This document shows positions 34,696 through 47,240 of a stretch of DNA of 64,000 bases, piece by piece (within the stretch, counting starts at the first letter, position 1; every line of letters starts with the position of its first letter). The position numbers were made by a program, and so were the translations under genes. Under the pieces are notes generated by a model. The model did no database searches, was not told the DNA's origin, and was given only the letters and a program-made list of their open reading frames with translations. The stretch lies in assembly GCA_013399015.1 (NCBI GenBank), contig VWZX01000778.1, positions 94,095 to 158,094 of the forward strand, written 5' to 3'. The stretch is from Galbula dea (taxonomy: Eukaryota > Chordata > Aves > Piciformes > Galbulidae).

Positions 34696-37600
34696 ATTAT
34701 TGCTTTTACTATAGTGTTACTCCATCAAGACCACACCATGCTAGCAGCATCTATATATGCAGTCCTGGCCAGCATGAGTCTAATGCGCTTTTTAGAATGA
34801 TGAACTTCTCCTAAGAGTTATTCCTAGAGTGAGCTGGTATCTCTGTGCTGCTCTCACCAGAGCAATCAGGACATCCTCTGCCAAAATTAGCAAAGTAAAT
34901 TCAGAGGAAATAATAAAAGGGTTAGTGGGGTCACAGACAGCTTGGTTCCTATAATTAATTATTTGGCACAAAACAATGCTGTTTTTCTTAGGGGATTCCT
35001 AAGGATTTACTGGACTGCAAGCACACAGGTGGTGTTGCCTGAATTCCTGGTGCTCTTTGGTGCAAAGGTCCTTCATTTTGGATAACCCCCCAGGCTGGGC
35101 ACAGCACCATGCACAGAGTCCAGTGGCTAAAGGCTGCATTTGGGCTGGGATGGAGTCAAAAGTGCAATTAAACACTTTCTGCCCTAGCTCCAAGAGGTTT
35201 CCCTAGCTCACCACCAACTAGCACAGGAACAGAATCTCTTGAGCTCAGTGTCCAACCAAGGACCTACACTTCTGTCAGGACTCGGCCCCATGCCAGCCAG
35301 GGCTGTCACATGCCGGAAGGCTGAAGCAAAGCTCACTTCTATAGCCTGATAAAAATGTAATTTAATCCCAGTGACACAAAACACTTCCCTGAGCCTTTGA
35401 AAGGGCTGTTAATCCTCGATTTGCCCTCAAATCTTGAAATTCTCCTAAAGAATGAAGGGTGCTTTGTCTACTGAGTGCCTCCATACTTAATGAGGTTATT
35501 AAGGCACATTAGGGTACATAGAAGAACATTCTCTCTTGGCTTTGGCACAGTAGAGCTCAGGGCTTTTGTCTCTCTTAATCCAAGTGCTCTAAGTCTTCTG
35601 CTCTGCCCCTCACCATCCCCACCCTGCAGTGACTTGGATTTGTCCCTGTTAGTCAGCAGAGACAACCATCACTTCACTTAGACATCAGCAGAAAAGGCCC
35701 TGAACTGACTTTGACACAGTGCTTTTGTCAATGTCATTGTACCTTCAGATGTTTCTGAAGAGCACGCTATGCCTTTTCCTCCATGGCTTGAAGACTAAAG
35801 TGGTCCATGGACCCATCTATCAGCTGATACAGAGATCGATTTATTTTTTTTTAAGCAGAAATTTTTCTATTTCCACAGAAAGTACAGTGTATGGACATAA
35901 ATCAATCCAGCAGTCCCAAACTCCTGAGCAAAGCAAGGTCACCTCCTTTAACACAGAAGGAAGAAAGGGCCTGACTCACACCCTGCAGCAGGACACAGGG
36001 ACAGCACAGCTCCACGTTTCTGGCTTAGCTCCATCTCCCATCACAAACATATGGGAAAGAGAACATGCTTAAATAGCTGAGGGCTCGAAGCAAGCTTTTG
36101 CTCTCAGCTGAAGGGAGACATATCATTTCCCCAGGATGCACTATTAAAGAAGGAAACCTTTGCCAATGTTATGCTTTATAATGCAATGATTTTCATAACA
36201 GCCCAACATGGTTCATCAGCATGTGATCTGGCATGGGATCAGCTTTCCCTGAAGCCATCCGAACAGGCTGTGAGAGGTGGGGGAGAGAACAGACACAGTA
36301 TCTGGTTGGGTTTTCAAGCAATCCTTGCAACAGCCTCACTGCACCTCAACCCACACCAACTCACACCTTACTTAGAGCAAAACTTGGCTGCAAAATCTCA
36401 TTGCTGCTTTGAGACAGAACTGGGCAACTTCACCTCACTTCACAGGGCCATAGGCTGAAAGAACATCTCCTTAGCAAGTCTGTGACACCCAAATTGATAG
36501 GATTTGTTTCATTTTCAGCAAGAAATTTGTCTCCAGGTGATTATCTCAATTTGCAACAACTATGGTTGAATAACTAGCTAGCATCACCTGAAAATTCAGG
36601 TTAGATACCTTAAATAACTTCATCACTGAAAAAGGAAAAGAAGGGTTCAACACAAGCCCTTGAGCACACAGATCTCCCTTGCCTGTGCAGTTGCAGCACC
36701 AGGTCCCATCAGTGAAACTCTCTCAAAGGTGGGCTGCCAGAGATGCTCAGAAACAGCACAGAGGTGCATCCCACCAGCATCTTCTCCTGGGACAAAGCCC
36801 ATTTAGGATGTTCTTATGCACAAAAATAGAAAACCCCCCCACACACACTCCTCTGCTTCTGCTTTTGCACTAAGATGATGTTCTGGGAGGCAGGAAATGG
36901 AGAATAGATTCCTAGAGCTAAACCCTTGCTCCTTACTGTGATGCAGGATTTTTTTTGACCCACATGAGGTCCCTGGCTCAGCTGGATTTTGTACCAGTGA
37001 TGGAGGGTGAGGTGGGAGCCAGGACCTGAGGTACAAGCTCTCAGGGGAAACATCCTCAAGGGAAAGGCTAAGGGGGTCTGGAGCAAAACTCCCACCTTCT
37101 CAACCCCATCCTTGGCTTTCCAAGAGCTAGAGCATGTTATGCAGCACAGTTTGGCATGCAGCCTCACAAAGGCTTGAGCAACTTGGGAGACAACATCCCC
37201 CAAGGGAATGAGGAGCTTTAACTTTTGTAACGCAGCAAGCATGCAAACATAGGATCTGGAGGGAATAGGAAAGATAAGTTATGTCATTTCATTGCTGTTC
37301 TTGGAACGAAGACAAAAAAGCAAAAGAAAACAAAACAGAGCACCCCCTGGGATCCATAAAAAGGAAACTAAAAATATGATAAATAGGCTGGGTCATTATT
37401 TTCTGAAGATGACATATTGCAGCTTATGTTATATATCTAGACTCTTATTGTCACTGAGGATAAAAACTTTGGCACCAAGTAAGTAAAGGAGAAAATTCAA
37501 TTTCTGCCACACCACAAACTAATAAATACTGATAAAGAGCAATCTACTAAAAACACAAAACAGAAACTCTACTCCTGCAGGACAGGAGAAGAGCACCAGC

Positions 37601-38632
37601 TTCCCTTGCCAAGAGCAGGAAAAGGGTTAAGCAAAGGTGTAATTCATTGTGCTAGCTTAAATATTAGGAGATGTTAAAGAGAGTTACAAGATCAGAAAAA
37701 TACCCTTAATGTGTGTAAAGACAATCATAAATCCAAGGGAAATAATACATACTAATAAATGCTTAGGAGGTTATGCTAAAACACCTTCTGGTTTTATAAT
37801 CAAGAACTAAGAGTAGCTGGGTACCCCCTGCAGCAGGTCACCTCCTGCAGCATGGGACATCGTGCCCTGCATTGGGATTTACCCACAGAAAAGTCTCCCC
37901 AAAGGATCTGGGGATAAAGCAGGAGAGTGGAAAGATGAGCAGTAGTAAAAATAAATTGAGAGAAGGCAGAAAGCTAGGATCCTTCATACAGTTTTAAAGG
38001 CCTGAGAGCATAGCAAGAATGGCAGCTGACAGTGACAGGAAAACCCTCTTTTAGAGCTGCTTGGCACCAGACACTGGGGAGGAACCTAGCCATTAGCACA
38101 TTGTGACAAGATTCAACCACCCTGCTGCCTTTCTCAGAAAATAGGGGTCATGGAACCAGCCTCTAGGAGCTGGGGAATCTTTCTTCATTTTCTTCTTGAC
38201 TCTGCTAAGTCATCTCCTAGCAAAGCATCTCTTGGTATAACTGCTGCTCTTTTAACTCTTGAAGCCCCAAAATGGGACTGGCAAGGTTATGAATTTGTGT
38301 TTCCTTGCACAAAACTTTCTGCATATTGAGGAAGAGATCCCCAAATTACAAAATACCTTACAGCTACACCATTGCCTTGAGAAGAAATAAGAGTACCCTC
38401 AAACACAGGATAACCCTTGAAGAAAAGGTTTTCAGCAGAGTTGGGTGGAAAAGAGTAAAGGGAAAGCTAACAAAGAAGAAAAGGGGATGACCAACTTCTT
38501 AAAGTATTGCCTGTGTTCAGCCATCTCCTCCCACACATTGGAACCAGCCTTTATTCACCTCTGAGTCCTGGGTTTCAGGAAAATACATGTACTACATCAG
38601 GCTCCAAACAGCCACATTTAATCTGCTAAGCC
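34696..38632. other. Unique non-coding sequence, no gene recognised
   Basis: Open frames reach 142 codons (minus, 36814-37242) and 117 codons (plus, 35719-36072) without recognisable domains. The AT-rich stretch 37270-38000 has little besides A-rich simple sequence. No CR1 seen. Confidence 0.5.
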
Positions 38633-38700
38633 TAAAAAAAATAAAACACAACCAAAAAAACCAACCAACCAACCAGGAACCAAAACCCAAACCAACAACA
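38633..38700. repeat. A-rich / AACC low-complexity tract
   Basis: A-runs are interspersed with tandem CCAA units (CCAACCAACCAACC at about 38661-38674) and CAAAACCC. Two more A-runs follow nearby, at 38759-38768 and 39122-39134. Simple sequence; no retroposed copy is recognisable upstream. Confidence 0.8.
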
Positions 38701-39189
38701 GTTGAGTCTTTGCAATGAATTTAATGTTTCAATAAATTCCTATGGAACACCAAGGGGGAAAAAAAAAAGACAGAGTAAGATTGGTATAAAGTTATCTAAT
38801 ATAAGCTATTCCCCCTTCATTTCACAGCAAAAACATAGCCACTTTTCACATTGCAGAGCTTTTTGGGTGATAAAGTGAACACTGCTCCATGCACTCTTTG
38901 GTGGAATAACATGGACCTGCAATTTTCATGGAGGTTCATTTCCACCATTATGGCCTCAACCTATCTTGGAAGTAATTTCTTTTCTTAATGATACCTATAA
39001 AATAAAGACTTGCTCCTTACATAATGAAAAAGGACACAATTGATAGATACCTATTCCTGGTCAATGATCTCACTTTGTTTATGTAGTAAAAGTTTCCAGA
39101 GGGTTCCAAAGATACACAGACAAAAAAAAAAAAAGGTATCCCCCCTCCCTTCCCAAATTATTCCCAGACTTCTCCAATCTGAATGTATT

Positions 39190-39490
39190 TATCTGCAATA
39201 ATGATTGTGGCTTTATGTGAGCAGATGGGCAGTCCCTGAGAGGATGATTTGTTTCCCTTCTTTTCTTACTTCATGATGTATTTTATGATTTCAGCAGGTC
39301 AGTGGCTGCCATGTGTTTCTCTCTAATCTGCGAGCGCTTTGCGTTTGCCTCATTCTTGGCAGCCATCGTATTTACCAAAGAGATCAGACACGGACAGATG
39401 ATGGCAAAGATCCAGGCTCCTTGAGAGTTCAGCTCTTGGATGTTGGCAGCAAATAAAGATATATGGATTGCTGTTGTTGGTTCAAACTTT
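39190..39490. promoter_or_regulatory. Strong candidate conserved non-coding element (exon not excluded)
   Basis: This 300-base patch is lower in simple sequence than its surroundings and keeps five CpGs within 39330-39400 (GCGAGCGCTTTGCG, CATCGTATT, GACACGGAC). Both strands are unusually open. The minus strand reads without a stop from about 39483 to a TAA near 39291 (containing FAIICPCLISLVNTMAAKNE), and the plus strand has two open frames over the same bases (one containing LICERFAFASFLAAIVF). Because several frames are open and none matches a family I know, I favour a conserved regulatory element over an exon. The plus strand also has ATTTTATGATTTCAG, which could serve as a splice acceptor. 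Confidence 0.45.
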
Positions 39491-39521
39491 CAGGGGCTTT
39501 TTCCCCTCATTAGATTTCAGA

Positions 39522-39568
39522 TTATATGTGCACATATATGTACATATATCTATAGATGTGCGTGTGTG
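39522..39568. repeat. ATATGTGCAC/ACATATAT palindromic simple sequence
   Basis: ATATGTGCACATAT at 39523-39536 is a perfect palindrome and is followed by ATGTACATATAT and GTGCGTGTGTGC. It is AT/GT alternating simple sequence beside the conserved-element candidate. Confidence 0.7.
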
Positions 39569-39671
39569 CTCACTCATATGTGGGTTTAAATTCTCTCTGT
39601 AATACCCTCAACCAGATAGAATACAGATGAGCTGTTATACAAAGAACAATAGATGTCAACTAGATTACCAT

Positions 39672-39705
39672 CCCTTCCCTTTACCCCCCCTTTCCCTACC
39701 CCCCC
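39672..39705 (-). other. C-rich tract, minus-strand G-quadruplex type
   Basis: Five C-runs of three or more (39672-74, 39677-79, 39684-90, 39694-96, 39699-705) are separated by loops of 2, 4, 3 and 2 bases. On the minus strand this satisfies the G3+N1-7 quadruplex rule, and on the plus strand it is an i-motif type sequence. It lies about 200 bases from the 39.2-39.5 kb element candidate. Confidence 0.7.
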
Positions 39706-42019
39706 TTCATTTTTTATAGGCCTGGTTTGTTATAAATCCTCCATGCCCATTAACCTCTGAACCACGCTGATGATATCTCTTCCAAGCTAAATTGCCTGTA
39801 TTTCCAGACATTTGTTTGTTCACTTAGAGGTCTATTGGCAGCAGGAGGGGGAGAACAGTCCATTGTTGAATAGGACTCATGGATTATAAATGAAAATTCT
39901 TTCTCTCCTTGTAAGAAGATGCTTTGAGACCTGTAGCAAATGGACAGCTCTAGTTGATAAGCTCACAGGTAGAAGCCAACCGAAGAAGGTTAATCACACT
40001 GATACCAAAAATATCCCAGCAGCATAGTGGGAGTACTGGATCCACCCCCGTCACTGCATCCTACCCAGTAAAACCTCTGTGCCAAGGCATGAGGTCACCT
40101 GCTGTTACAGTACTCTTGCTGCAGCACTAGTGGCGAGGGGCCGAGCAGGACTGGCACGTTGCCCCATGGACCAGGGTTGGCAACAGAGCCCCTGGCATAG
40201 AGCAAAACTGGGACACACTGCTCTTCCAGGGGTGCTGCTGGAGACAGGGCTGGCCCCTTGCAACCAGCAACAGGAAAAACTGCAGGTCTGCTTGATTCTC
40301 CCAGAACTTTTGCTCTCATTATTGCCTAGGAATGAGCAACCTGCTTGTCCCTCAATGATGCAAAGCTCACTGCAATGATGCAGCAGCACACGGCATCGCC
40401 ACCCTCTGCCTCTGCCCAGGACCCTACTTCTGGACACAGCCTGCTGCCAGGTTCTTGGGACATCTCTGCTCCAGCTCTCCCTGCTGCCCATGATTTGTGA
40501 GGTTATATCAAACCTCACACAGTAGCCTTTTTATTCTATCAGGAGAAATAATGTATTTGTGACTGCAGGGTTTGTTTCTTGGTTTTTTTTAAAAAAGAAA
40601 AATAAAATGCACAACAAGATCACAGATTTGAGAAGCAGCATTAAATGTAAATTTGCTTTTCCTTCTCTATAGCACAGCATGTCTCTGCTGAACCACAGGC
40701 TTGGTGCAAGCTTGGATGGCTTTACACAGACTTAGACCATCAAGCCACTGAAGATGAAATCCCTGCAGCTGTCAGTAGCTCCCAAATAGCCTCTAACAGG
40801 ACCTACCATGCAGTTGCTTAGTAAACATGGCCTTAGCACTTTTAGGAAGTATTTCAGCTCATTGGAAACATGCTGAAGAGCATTTCCAGTATCCCGACTT
40901 TAAAATAAAACCTTGGAAGCAACAAGCATGCTGGCATTTCTAATGCAGACCTCCTGCCTTTCTTACTGTTATATATATTTAAACTTATGGTTCCAAAATA
41001 ACATTTTACTTCCATACATCATTACACCCATTTAAGCAAGGCTTCCATCTGATCTGTTCTAGAGCCAATTCCTCAGTCTTTCCTACTTGCCATGGGTTTT
41101 GGTTCCCCAAACACTGTGGGTGGTAGAAACAGGAGCGATTCCCCCAGATGCTCCAATGTGCTGCACCCTCCCTCCCTCCCTCCCAGCCCTCATGCTTTGC
41201 ATCAGGAGCATCCCCCACCAGCCACAGGTGGCTTATGGAGACCACCCTCAACTTTCTGCCCCTGCCTCCATCTGTTCCCTGGGAACAGGTCTGAAAAATC
41301 CTTCCAGGTAGGCTGCTTAGGAATAATTTGGGAACTTTGCTGCCTAGGTTTTTTCACATGCTGCTTTGACTCATAACAGGGGTATCTCAGCTAAATTTCA
41401 TGTCACAGTTATAGTTCATAGCTCTTCTGAACTAGCCAGTGTGCCAAAGCCATGAGCTGGAATGAAAAGTGTGGGTTACATGCACCCCATAAAAGTACAT
41501 ACAACTGAATACCTGCTTTTCTGTGTCACTCCAGCAGTAGCACACACAAGCCTCTTGCCAGGAAGGAATTAAATAAACTGGGGTGGGTTTCTTACACAGC
41601 AGAGGGTAGGAAGCTATAACAATCCATGGCTTTTCAGATCATTCATGTTTTTGCAGCTCTCTCAGTAACAACTCTTAATTTCCATGGCAACCCTCACATG
41701 CTTCAGTACAGTGGTACTTTTTGCTCATGTGGAACAATGTTCCCACATAGCACGGTGGCCAAGCTCTGCAAACAGCCACCAGAAAGCTCCCAATACAAAC
41801 ACTTCATCTTCATCTTGCTGTCCTGGTGGCCATGCATCTGCAGGTTTCCCAGTGCCTGGGACAGCACAGTATCACCAGGATATACACTACTGTCTGTTCC
41901 CCATCCAAGAGCTCATTTTAAACTTGGCCGTGGTTTCTATTTTAATCCCACACACACATTTTTGGAAACACTTACTAAACCATTAACACATTTATAGGAA
42001 AGGAAAGATGGTGATTAGC
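39706..42019. other. Unique non-coding sequence, no gene recognised
   Basis: Open frames at 40079-40518 (99 codons plus, 137 codons minus) lie in a GC-richer stretch, overlap each other and lack family features. A short CCCT repeat is at 41166-41184. An RFX-like half-palindrome ATTTCCATGGCAAC is at 41678-41691. No CR1. Confidence 0.5.
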
Positions 42020-42190
42020 ATTTTCCCCCTCCATCATTTCTTTTTGTGTCAATTTTTTGGCTCACAGACTGCAGCAGAATGTGGTTACAGCCATGCATAC
42101 GATCCTAGCGGGTGTGAATTCCTTCACAGCGTAAACTTGATTTACCTTCGCCTCACTTTGCTTGTCCTCCATTTCTACCCACACTACTCC
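42020..42190. promoter_or_regulatory. Candidate conserved non-coding element
   Basis: Four CpGs (CATACGATCC, TAGCGGG, CAGCGTAAAC, CTTCGCC) lie within about 60 bases of otherwise CpG-poor DNA, together with GTGGTTACAG and TTGATTTACC. The overlapping 70-codon frame (42008-42220) has no known domain. Regulatory status is inferred from composition. Confidence 0.3.
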
Positions 42191-45100
42191 ACCAGGACTC
42201 CTGGGCTTCTAACAAGATGAACATCACAAGCTTTACCCAAAGCACACCAAAGCCAATGTGAGAACTTCATCTGGGTTCAGTGTGGCTTTTTAACAGGCCT
42301 GTGTTAATGGTTCAGTTGATTTGCCTAATCTAGTCCTTATGCATCTCCTTTCTACACCTATTGAGATGTTTTCATAAGTAAGAATCGCTTCCAATGTAAA
42401 GAAGCAGCAATTAGTAGGTTTGTTTATTTTGCTGTGATTCACACCACAGCACTAGCAGTCTCTAATGGCCAAGGTGCAGAATAAATAAACAAAGACCACT
42501 TGAACTATCTTAAATTTCTCCCATATGATGGGTCAGTGGAAAAAAAGGCTGCTATGGGATCTCAGACCACATGAGATCATGTGTGCAAAGATGCAGCCAA
42601 CGGGAGCTGCAAATCAGTGCAGAGAAGAGGGGGTTGGAGAGCAGTGTGCAGCAGCTCAGAGCTGTGGAGGTAACTCAGCTGCAGAGAGTTCTGGCAGAGC
42701 CTCCTTCCGGGGTAGAAAATCATCAACTTCATTTCCAGTTACCTTTTTTCTTCACTACATGATATCTCATTTGATACTTCCTAGCAGAGGAGTTGCATTT
42801 CTGGTGGAGCTGGTCCCTGTGACTAAGGGAACACAGGCACAGACAGGATACTGCATTAGAGGGTTGCAGAGCAGAGGGTGACATGAGATTCTGCCCAGAA
42901 TGAGAGGACCAGTGCTCCTCCAGGTAAAGATGACTCTGAATGTACCCCACAACCACACTGGCTTTGCTGAAGGAGCCAGATTTATCACTTGTGAATTTAG
43001 AAGGATGAAGTTATGCAGTTTACAGGTGGGGTTTGACCTTCTTTTCATTTTGTGGGCGCTTCTAATGTTCCCAATAGGGGTGCAGGCCATTGGATACTGG
43101 ATTCCCAACAACTTTCATGGGCTTCTTTAAAGTTCCCTCAGGTCCTGCTGGACATAGGACTGGGACACCCTCACACTTGCTGAGCTTCCACAGCTCATCT
43201 TTTGTTAGACTTCCTACTCTAACCCCCAGACCAGCTAGTGGAAAGAAAACAACATCTACCCACATCTCTTGATATTAGCACTCAGCTGAGATATTGGGAC
43301 ACACTGATATTTATGCTGAGCATAGGAAGTAGATGGTCTGAATTACAAACTACATTATCAACATGAAGCACTGAGCTGGCAAAAATCTAACCAAGACTAC
43401 AAGCTGGTTTAAGAGAAGTGAATTAAACCAGATGCACCCAGCCAAACCCAGTGCTCATCCTTAAGGCAGATAGCCAGATCTTAAACTGTGAAGGTGCAGG
43501 TGATGGTCTCTCCATCTTGCCTTTTCTGCTCAGTGCAGCCAGACTGCTCAGTCACCCTCTCTTCCCTAGGCAGTGCCTCTAGTGTCTCCAGCCAGGGGCT
43601 CAGCTGCAAAGCTGGTCACTCTCATCCTGGCATTGGATACAGCTTGTTGTGGATAGGTAGGACTCCTTCAGAACAAAAGCCACAAGTGTCTAAGGGTTTA
43701 TCTGCAGATAATTTCCATGAGGGACACACTACACTCAAATGCATTGCAGATGTTTGTGCAAGATGAAACCCTATCCCTGACAGAGGTTCCACCAGAGCAG
43801 TCCTTACAGTCCTGAGATCTCTTTTTTGCATCCAATTTCCCCCCGAATTTGATGTATATCAACAAGATAACGGGAAGAAGTGCTACATGGATATAAAGTC
43901 TACTTCCTTTGCTTGCTTCATGAATTAATCTAACCTAATCATTGCAGAGACAGCAAAGCCATCTCTACGGAGAGCTGAGCAGCGTAATGGGGAGAGCACA
44001 TACCAACAGAGCAGCCCAGAAAACCAATATATTGATTAAAAGCTTACAGCAACTACAAGAATAAATAAAAGCCAACTCATTTTGTAAAAAGCAGCTCTCA
44101 TTTGCTTCTGGCTATGGAGATCCTGGACTCCCATCTGCTTCTTTTGAAATGCTACTCCTATGCCATTACATTGGGTACTGTGTTGCTCCCAACCTTCCTT
44201 GAAGGCTGTTCTGGACAGTGGGTGAAATCTCACACATCACTGATTCCCAGAGCTGGGATTGCAAGGAAGGACCATTTCAGAAGCTGAACTTCAAGGAAGA
44301 AGCATAAAGCTAAGGACCATACGAGAAACTAATCATCAGCTCTTTGTAGATGAGAGTCAGTAATGCAGCCAGCAAACGTTACCAAAGGCACGGCTGACAA
44401 AAGCTTGTCATAACACATTTCTTAGACAGAAAGGAGTCACTCAGGTTTATGCTGGCATTCAGGCAAAGAAATGTGTGGAGATTGGTCTGTACAGCATCCA
44501 TGCACATGCAAGGCTCCAGATCACAGGAAGAAATCTCACAAGGTGAAGAACAAAGACTTTGGAGGTGGAAGTCCTTAGTGTGTACCACCAGCTACAGGTG
44601 GTCACCACATGAGCAAGCGAACATGTGCCTGTGAGTGGAGCGATGATAGGTCATAAGCAATTTTCTTTTAAGATGCACTTGGGCATCTGCTCTGGATTAA
44701 CATTGTTTCACTTAAAGGGAGCTTTTTTGAGATATTTAAGCAGGTAAGTGGCAGCAGCCAAGCATAAGGAGGAGGCATTGGTAAGCAGACATAGGAGACT
44801 TGACAAGTTGGGTCAAGTTGGTCCCATCACCAAGATAAACACCACAGCACATCACATCACAAACTGTGTCAGGGGACACGAGGAGCAGCAATGGCTCAGC
44901 TCAGCAGTACGAGATATGATTACTGCAATGAAATGCTGAGCAGTGAGGACTGAGCAGGGGTTTTGAATAACTGTGATAAAAGAGAATGAAAATCATTAGT
45001 CTGCTTCAGCTAAAACTCTGAAACCTCCATAACATGGAGGCAAGAGTCCTTTGTTTTCATAGCAGGAGAACAGTGCATGTAACATGTTCTCTGCAGTTAA

Positions 45101-46849
45101 GAGACTTTGGCAATCTCAGCCTAGCTGGGAAGGGGTCGTGAGCTGGCATCCTCAGTCCTTGCTTACCTCAATGTTCTGCATTATCTGAGTTTATTTTTAA
45201 AGCCCTATAAAAAACCTCCAAATATTAATTTAATAACTACACCATTCAGCCCCACATAATACTCAAATACAACCAATAACTGTGCAGATGAATGTAGTAG
45301 ACTCAGGTATAGGAGAGAACAGCTTCAAAGGCTGAGTCGTGAGATGTACACTAACACCTAATAAATATGACAAACCCCATTAGACCAAGAAGAGCCGACC
45401 TGACCTTGAGGTTGAGGAAGCAGGAGGAAGCCATGCATGTGGCTGAGGCAAAGGGGATGTAAAACCAGGCAAGGAGTTTCCTGAGGGCCAGCAGTGAACA
45501 ATGACCAAGGCTGTGGGGATGGAGCAGTGGCAACAGCTCACCCTCAAAGACCAGAGCTGGTTTGCTCCTCTGCAAGTGCCCAGTCAGAAGCAATTGCTTT
45601 TATCAGTCAGCAGCACTCTGTACCAGTGAGCAAGTTAAGCCTAAACCTTTTGTCAGAGGCAGAACTTCAGCCTTGTGAAATCCAGCACAATAGTCTGAGA
45701 TCATAGAAAGTCCCTTCAGCTTTCACTAACACAAACTCCAAAATCCAGCTTATCCATCAGCAGCACCTGGCTGTCACAGCATCTGGAAATGCCTAGTCAT
45801 ATTGCACACTGCTGTGTACTTCACAAATGGGGGAAGACTCCAGGGACCCATTGCCCACATTAGATCTATGGCATGGAGACACTGGACAGCATACAGGGGA
45901 GGTTGCCAACCATGGTGCATGGTGCTCATGGAGCAACAAGTCTTTGTGACCTCTCTGCTTCCCTCACTCCAAGGCCAAGAAAGAGACAAGGTACCACTTG
46001 CTAACAGATCACTGCAGTGAGGGCCATGCCAGGCTCTCTGCCCAACCACCATGCTGTGCTCTGCAGGAATTTCGATTTTAAATTCTTAATTGCACCCTTC
46101 AAAACCCAACTCCATGAGTATGTGTAGAGCCACTGACTACAACAGACAGTGAGCAGCCCTTGCATAGTCCCCTGTTTGTCAGCCTTTGAATTTCTTCAGC
46201 CTGAACCACAGGACATGGGTGACAGTCCCATCCTGCTCATTTTCAGAGGCCAGAGCACAGGGGTCTCACATACATGTTCTAGTTCAGGTTTTCCTCTCAC
46301 TTCTGTAAAAGGCTAAATTCATTCAGCACTTGGATTCTAGTATTTTAATGGCTTTAGCTCTGTTTCCCCCTTTTCTGCTCTGCATCTAATACTTCAGCCC
46401 ATAAATCTCTGCAAGTACACAGCACAAAAACATAAGGAAAGCTGTACAGCCATAAAATATACTGGAAAGAACCAGTACAATATCCACCCAATGCAAGGAT
46501 TATAACCAATAGAAGAGGAGGCAGAGAAAGTCTGTCACAGTTTAACCCCCAGAAAAGGTGTTGTACAATAGCTTAATTAGGCTATAGTAGATCATAATCA
46601 GTGGTGTATAATTCTGTTGATGAAAAAGAGCAGATGAATACAGGACAAGCCAACTTTTGGATTTCTTTTGCAAATATGTACTGCACTAATGGCTGAGGGT
46701 TCCCCTCTCCTCATCTCCCATATCTCTGTAACACCTCTCTTCTACCAGGGGGGGTCACATTTGGAAGGGGTCTAATGGACCCATCTCCTTTAAGAAGGAT
46801 GTAAATGCCCATCCCATCAAACATCCTCCAGTATGGTAGGCGTGTAAAA
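42191..46849. other. Unique non-coding sequence, no gene recognised
   Basis: Frames of 114-118 codons near 42525-43111 overlap on both strands; others are shorter. I see no repeat family, exon or RNA gene. A small patch at 43835-43885 keeps two CpGs in AT-rich sequence, too little to call. Confidence 0.5.
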
Positions 46850-47240
46850 CCTCACATGGCATCGCCCTCCGTGCCTGTGCGATGATGGCCACAATTAACA
46901 TCAATAACTATTTCACTCAATAGATTTAGCCCTTTTCCTCTGGGTAATTATGATCTTTCTTCTTCTCCCCAACACTCATTTCAAATCCTCATGGGTAATG
47001 TGCAGCCAGCTGATTTTACATTTATCTGGTTCTATTTGTTCAACACATTTCAAGCAATCTCTGCTGAAGACACACACTGCAAAGCCAAAACCTCCTGCTC
47101 GTTAATAACATTCACATCACCTCCTCCTTAGTTTCTTTAACATGCTGCTTTTATTTGGTTTAATTGCAACTCTCAGTGTGATTAATCACAACATTTTTGT
47201 GGGGAGCTGGGGAATTTGATATCCCTGTCCTCATATGGAT
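46850..47240. promoter_or_regulatory. Strong candidate conserved non-coding element
   Basis: The patch starts with CpG-bearing sequence (GGCATCGCCCTCCG, GTGCGATGATGGCC) and continues into AT-rich sequence dense in homeodomain, SOX/TCF and PBX-like cores: CACAATTAACATC, GGGTAATTATGATC, GTTAATAACATTC, GGTTTAATTGCAAC and GTGTGATTAATCACAAC. The last contains TGATTAATCA, a perfect 10-base palindrome. No open frame of interest covers it. This is among the most enhancer-like stretches of the window. Confidence 0.45.

Noticed and set aside
40079..40518. 99-codon plus and 137-codon minus frames
   Set aside because: They overlap in opposite directions, have no recognisable domains and lie in a locally GC-rich stretch.
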